Origin: Amycolatopsis nigrescens CSC17Ta-90
GTDB taxonomy: Bacteria > Actinomycetota > Actinomycetes > Mycobacteriales > Pseudonocardiaceae
Reading direction: 5' to 3'
NCBI RefSeq assembly: GCF_000384315.1
Contig: NZ_ARVW01000001.1
Coordinates: forward strand, 2,551,746 to 2,615,745
Length of the DNA stretch: 64,000 bases
In this document: piece after piece, positions 60,190-64,000 of the stretch
Numbering within the stretch: position 1 is the first letter of the stretch
Layout of the letters: each line of letters starts with the position of its first letter
Translations under genes and position numbers: made by a program
Notes under the pieces: generated by a model
What the model saw: the letters and a program-made list of their open reading frames with translations, nothing else
The model's database searches: none
What the model was told of the DNA's origin: nothing

Positions 60190-63100
60190 GAGCGACGGCG
60201 GGAGATCAGCACGAGGGCCGCGCCCGCGGCGAGCAGGGCGAGCCCCAGCGCGGCCGGGAACAGCGGGTCCGCACCGGTCTTGGCGAGCGCCGGCTTGGGG
60301 CGGCCAGGGCCCGGCGCCGGCTGGCCTGGCGGCGGGTTGGGGCCGTCGGGGCCCGGCTGTCCGGGTGGCGGGTTGGGGCCGCCCGGTTCCGGCGGGGTGA
60401 CAAGCACCTTCGCGGTCGCCGAGTCGGTCACCGGGGTGCCTGGCTGCTCGGTATCCGGGGTGCCGGTCCCGGTCGCGGTATTCACCAGTTCGCCGGAGCC
60501 CGGCGCGGTGGTGGTGCACGTCCACGTCCGGTGCTCGCCCACCGGCAGCCGGTCGAAGCTCCGGTCGCACACGGGCAGCGTCGGATCGGCCACCTGCACC
60601 GGCGTGAGATCCACGTTCCCGGTGTTGGTCGCGGTGAGCGTAAATGTCACCGCCGCCCCGGGCGCCACGGTCTCGCCATCCGCCTTCTTCGTCACGTCCA
60701 GCCCGGGTTCGGCGACCAGTGCCAGTGCGTCGTCGGTGGCCGTGACCGGCCGCCCGGTCGGATCGTTCCCCTTCGCGGTGGCGGTGTTGGGGATGTCCTC
60801 CTCGCCCATGGTGACCTCGCAGGTGATCGGCGCCGAGCTCGCGCCAACGGCCAGGTCGCCGATCCGCACCGTACAGCCGGGCGCAGCCGGATCGTCCAGG
60901 GTCACCCCGGTCAGCGGCACGTCACCGGTGTTGGTCACCACGACGGTGAACGCGACCTGCTGACCGGGCAGCACCGGCTTCGCCGGGCCGGTCTTGGCGA
61001 CCGTGATCCCCGGCCCGATCACGTCGACGCTCGCGTCGTCTGCCCCGGTGACCGGGCGCCCGGTCGGGTCGTCGCCGGTCACCGTCGCCGTGTTGGTGAT
61101 GTCCTGGGTCGCGGTGATCGCGCAGGTCCTGGTCTCCGTGGCGCCGGGGGCGAGGGTGGCCAGCGTGAATCCGCATGCCGGCGTCCGATCGTCCACAACG
61201 GACACATCGGCGAGCGGCACGTCACCGGTGTTGGTCACCGCGATGGTGAACGTGACCCGCTCACCAGCCCGCACCTGCGCCGGGTCGGCGTCCTTGGTGA
61301 TCCGCACCGCCGGGTGGATCACGTCGACCCGCGCGTCGTCCTCACCGGCCACCGGCGGCCCGGTCGGCGGGGTGCCGGTCACCCGCGCCACGTTCACCAC
61401 GTCGTCTTCGGGCGCGGTCATCGTGCACTCGTACCGCCGCACCTCCCCGGCGGCGAGCTCCTCGAAAGTGCGCGCGCATTCGGGGGCCACCGGATCGGTG
61501 ACCGTGATCCCGGTCAGCGGCACGTCCCCCGTGTTGGTGACGACGATCTCGAAGGTCACCGAGTCCTCGGCCCGGAACGGCCCGCCCTGGACCACCTTGG
61601 TGATGCCGAGGCCCGGATGCTGCACGGTGAAGCCGGCGGTGTCGGTAGCGGTCACCGGCCTGCTCGTGGGGTCCGTGCCGGTCGCCGTCGCGGTGTTGGT
61701 GAACCCGGTCGCCCCGGCGACTGTGGTGCAGGTGTACGTCTGCGTGCCATCCACCGCGAGTGTGCCGAAAGTGCGCGCGCACCCCGGCGTCCGATCATCC
61801 ACAACGGACACATCAGCCAACGGCACATCACCGGAGTTCTGCACCGTGATGGTGAAGGTGACCATGTCGCCCTCGCGCACCTGCGCGGGCGCGGCGTCCT
61901 TGGTGATGGTGATCGCCGGATGGATCACGTCCACCACGGCGTCGTCGGTGACCGTCAGCTCCTTGCCGATCGGGTCCTTACCGGTCGCCGTCGCGGTGTT
62001 CGTGAAATCGTCGGCGGGTGCGGTCGCGGTGCAGGTGTAGGTCTGGGACGCGCCGGCCGCCAGTGTTCCGAAAGTGCGCGCGCACTCCGGGGTTCGGTCG
62101 TCCACAACGGACACATCGGCCAACGGCACGTCACCGGAGTTCCGCACGGTGATGCTGAAGGTCACCTGGTCCCCGGTCCGCACGACGGCCGGAGTCGCGT
62201 CCTTCGTGATGGCCAGCGCCGGGTTGATCACGGCGACCGTCGCGGACGCGGAGTCGGTGACCTGCTGACCGGACTGGTCGGTCCCGGTCGTGGTCACCGT
62301 GTTCGTGGTGGTGGCCGACGGGTTCGCAGTGCAGGTGTAGGTCTCCGAAGCGCCCGCGGCGAGCGGGCCGGGCAGGGTCCGCGAGCACGCGGCCGTGGTG
62401 TCGTCGGTGATCTGCACCGGATCCAGCGGGCTGTCGCCGGTGTTGCGCACGGTGACGGTCCAGGTGACCTGCTCGCCGGCGTGGATCGTGGTCGGCGATG
62501 CGGTCTTGACGACGTCGATGGCGGGCGCGATCAGCGGCACCGGCGCGTCCGCGCTCGCCGAGACCGCGCGACCGAGCGGATCGTCCGCGGTGACCGAGGC
62601 GGTGTTCATATCGTCCGCCACCGGGGCGGTCGTGGTGCAGGTGAACGTGCTCTTCTGCCCGGCGACCAGTGTCCCCGGCAGCGTGCGCGCGCAGCCGGCC
62701 GCCTTCGGATCGTCGATCCGCACCGAGCTCAGCGGCACGTCCCCGGTGTTCGTCACCGCGATCGTGAAGGTGACGGTGTCCCCGGCCCGGTAGGCGGGCT
62801 TGTCCGCGGTCTTGGTGATACCGACCGCCGGATGGATCACGTCCACGAACGCGCTCGCGGTGCCCTCCAGCGGATCGCCGAGCGCGCCCTTCCCGGTCAC
62901 CTTCGCGGTGTTGGTGAAGTCGTCCGCGAGCGCGGCGCCCGTGCAGGTGTAAGTCTGCGACCCTCCGCCAGCCAGGTTGCCAACGACCCGCGAGCAGTCG
63001 GGGTAGAGCGGATCTTCGACCTGAACGTCACTGGCCGGGGCGCCGCTCGGATTGGTCACGGTGATGGTGAACGTGACCGGGTCCCCGGGATGCACCACCT

Positions 63101-64000
63101 TCGGATCCGCGGTCTTGGTGATCTGCAGTTCCGGCACCGGCAGCGAGAACGCCAGGTTCTGCGCCAGATAGGCGTCCCCGCCTGTGGAGAATCCGATCTT
63201 CACACTGGTCGCCCCGGCCGGGATGGACGTGGTCGTGAACGACTTCGCATCCACGCTGTAGTTGTTCTGCACGGCCGGGCCCGATGCGCCGTCGGCGTTG
63301 GAGATGAAGAAGTTGCTCGCGTCGCCGGTCGCCGGTTCGAACGCGGGCTGGTCGTTGATCAGGAACGTATCCCGCGGGATACCCCAGTCGCCCTCGTAGG
63401 CCGTGACACCGACGTGGGCGTCGGCCGCCGCGGCCCGGAACCCGCTGATGTCCACATTGGTCGTCGGGTCGGTGCTGTTCTGCCGGACGTGCCCGTCGTA
63501 GACGAACACCTCACGCTTGCTCGGCGCGTACTGGGCGTTGGCTTCCGGGTAGGAGTAGACCACCGCGACGGACCAGCCACCCATGCAGCCGAACCCCTTC
63601 GGCGCCCACACGTTCCCGACGGTCAGCTCCACCGGCGCGCCGGTGGCGACCCCGGAGAACGCCGAGGTGACATCGGCGTAAGCCGAGTAATACTGGCCGC
63701 CGGAGTGCGTGTTCGAAGGGTCCTCCGCGTAGGAGGCGGGCGCGATGTCCTGCGCGTCACCGGAGCCGACGGTCAACCGCACCGGCTGGGTGCCCGGCGA
63801 CCCCGCCGGCAGCACGGCGGCGGTGTCGAAGTTGCGCGACTGGCACATCCGGATCGGCGACGGGACACCGGCGCGGGTGTTGTAGATCCCGGTGTTCCCG
63901 GCCCAGTTCAACCGGGCGAACTCCACCTTCGCGCCAGGCGGCACGGTGACCCTCGCGCGGCTGGAGTCGAACGTGCCCGGGTCGGCATCCACATCGGACC
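60180..64000 (-). CDS. large sortase-anchored repeat surface protein (5' end outside window)
   Basis: The frame is open to the right edge, and no signal peptide is seen, so the N-terminus lies beyond 64000. At least 1270 residues remain. About 290 form an N-terminal beta-rich adhesin-like domain (VEFARLNWAGNTG; GCMGGWSVAVVYSYPE). Nine ~102-residue DUF11/CARDB-like immunoglobulin-type repeats follow (63128 to ~60377), each starting ITK(T/D)A-like and containing VTxTGDVPL and a Cys pair. Then come a Pro/Gly wall-spanning linker (GPNPPPGQPG), the sorting motif LAKTG, a hydrophobic helix and RRRSRG. LAxTG is the motif used by class E sortases of high-GC actinobacteria. It is probably an adhesin or surface stalk. 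Confidence 0.9.
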   Translation of the reverse strand, partial: SDVDADPGTFDSSRARVTVPPGAKVEFARLNWAGNTGIYNTRAGVPSPIRMCQSRNFDTAAVLPAGSPGTQPVRLTVGSGDAQDIAPASYAEDPSNTHSGGQYYSAYADVTSAFSGVATGAPVELTVGNVWAPKGFGCMGGWSVAVVYSYPEANAQYAPSKREVFVYDGHVRQNSTDPTTNVDISGFRAAAADAHVGVTAYEGDWGIPRDTFLINDQPAFEPATGDASNFFISNADGASGPAVQNNYSVDAKSFTTTSIPAGATSVKIGFSTGGDAYLAQNLAFSLPVPELQITKTADPKVVHPGDPVTFTITVTNPSGAPASDVQVEDPLYPDCSRVVGNLAGGGSQTYTCTGAALADDFTNTAKVTGKGALGDPLEGTASAFVDVIHPAVGITKTADKPAYRAGDTVTFTIAVTNTGDVPLSSVRIDDPKAAGCARTLPGTLVAGQKSTFTCTTTAPVADDMNTASVTADDPLGRAVSASADAPVPLIAPAIDVVKTASPTTIHAGEQVTWTVTVRNTGDSPLDPVQITDDTTAACSRTLPGPLAAGASETYTCTANPSATTTNTVTTTGTDQSGQQVTDSASATVAVINPALAITKDATPAVVRTGDQVTFSITVRNSGDVPLADVSVVDDRTPECARTFGTLAAGASQTYTCTATAPADDFTNTATATGKDPIGKELTVTDDAVVDVIHPAITITKDAAPAQVREGDMVTFTITVQNSGDVPLADVSVVDDRTPGCARTFGTLAVDGTQTYTCTTVAGATGFTNTATATGTDPTSRPVTATDTAGFTVQHPGLGITKVVQGGPFRAEDSVTFEIVVTNTGDVPLTGITVTDPVAPECARTFEELAAGEVRRYECTMTAPEDDVVNVARVTGTPPTGPPVAGEDDARVDVIHPAVRITKDADPAQVRAGERVTFTIAVTNTGDVPLADVSVVDDRTPACGFTLATLAPGATETRTCAITATQDITNTATVTGDDPTGRPVTGADDASVDVIGPGITVAKTGPAKPVLPGQQVAFTVVVTNTGDVPLTGVTLDDPAAPGCTVRIGDLAVGASSAPITCEVTMGEEDIPNTATAKGNDPTGRPVTATDDALALVAEPGLDVTKKADGETVAPGAAVTFTLTATNTGNVDLTPVQVADPTLPVCDRSFDRLPVGEHRTWTCTTTAPGSGELVNTATGTGTPDTEQPGTPVTDSATAKVLVTPPEPGGPNPPPGQPGPDGPNPPPGQPAPGPGRPKPALAKTGADPLFPAALGLALLAAGAALVLISRRRSRG

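Noticed and set aside
60375..63128. CRISPR-like or tandem non-coding repeats
   Set aside because: The repeats are about 306 bases long, in frame and encode protein domains; there are no short repeats with unique spacers.

Overview
The window looks like chromosomal DNA of a high-GC actinobacterium of the Pseudonocardiaceae, most likely Amycolatopsis or a close relative. This is inferred from very GC-rich codon use, frequent GTG/TTG starts, an F420 biosynthesis gene (fbiC), a LAxTG-type cell-wall sorting signal, and a core gene order shared with mycobacteria and streptomycetes. No database search was possible, so family names rest on motifs and remembered family features.

Layout. (1) 1-2.9 kb: the 5' end of a divergent gene at the edge, then two tandem CYP105-like cytochromes P450 and a 3Fe-4S ferredoxin. 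(2) 2.9-9.1 kb: an RDD membrane protein, then a leftward zinc alcohol dehydrogenase / sugar-binding lipoprotein / two CUT1 permease operon, divergent from a SorC/DeoR-type regulator. (3) 9-14.8 kb: a hypothetical protein, a large DUF3516-type DEAD/DEAH helicase, an acidic conserved protein and an MFS transporter. (4) 14.9-24.3 kb: nucleoside salvage and uptake: adenosine deaminase, then lipoprotein-ATPase-permease-permease-cdd-deoA in one tightly overlapped leftward operon. (5) 24.5-30.6 kb: a GH97 glycosidase, a gene-poor stretch, and the complete sdhCDAB operon. (6) 30.7-38.3 kb: an AT-richer AbiEi-like/DUF559-like gene, a subtilase, an SCO4848-like membrane protein, a D-Ala-D-Ala carboxypeptidase, an MFS transporter, a YihY/YhjD protein and trpS. 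(7) 38.4-46.6 kb: a chymotrypsin-fold protease, an HTH protein, fbiC, a TetR regulator divergent from a DHFR-like reductase, exonuclease III and an MBL hydrolase. (8) 46.8-55.0 kb: a self-contained trans-4-hydroxy-L-proline catabolic operon (three-subunit D-hydroxyproline dehydrogenase, DapA-family deaminase, epimerase, semialdehyde dehydrogenase, APC permease) under an XRE-cupin regulator. (9) 55.2-60.1 kb: NADP isocitrate dehydrogenase and small regulatory or repair genes. (10) 60.2-64 kb: the 3' part of a giant surface protein with nine ~102-residue repeats and a LAKTG anchor.

How it works together. The add-deoA-cdd-sdhCDAB-dac-yhjD-trpS backbone matches the order recalled for the M. tuberculosis Rv3313c-Rv3336c region. 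Accessory genes (GH97, AbiEi-like gene, subtilase, hydroxyproline operon) are inserted into or beside it. Hydroxyproline carbon enters the TCA cycle as 2-oxoglutarate.

The most notable non-coding feature is two families of long, nearly perfect palindromes: ten copies plus a half copy. Each sits just 3' of a gene, several flank accessory genes, and at least two supply the stop codon of a neighbour. The most notable gene-level signal is a 244-bp tract of exact identity between the otherwise diverged tandem P450 genes. I found no tRNA, rRNA, CRISPR array, insertion sequence or prophage.
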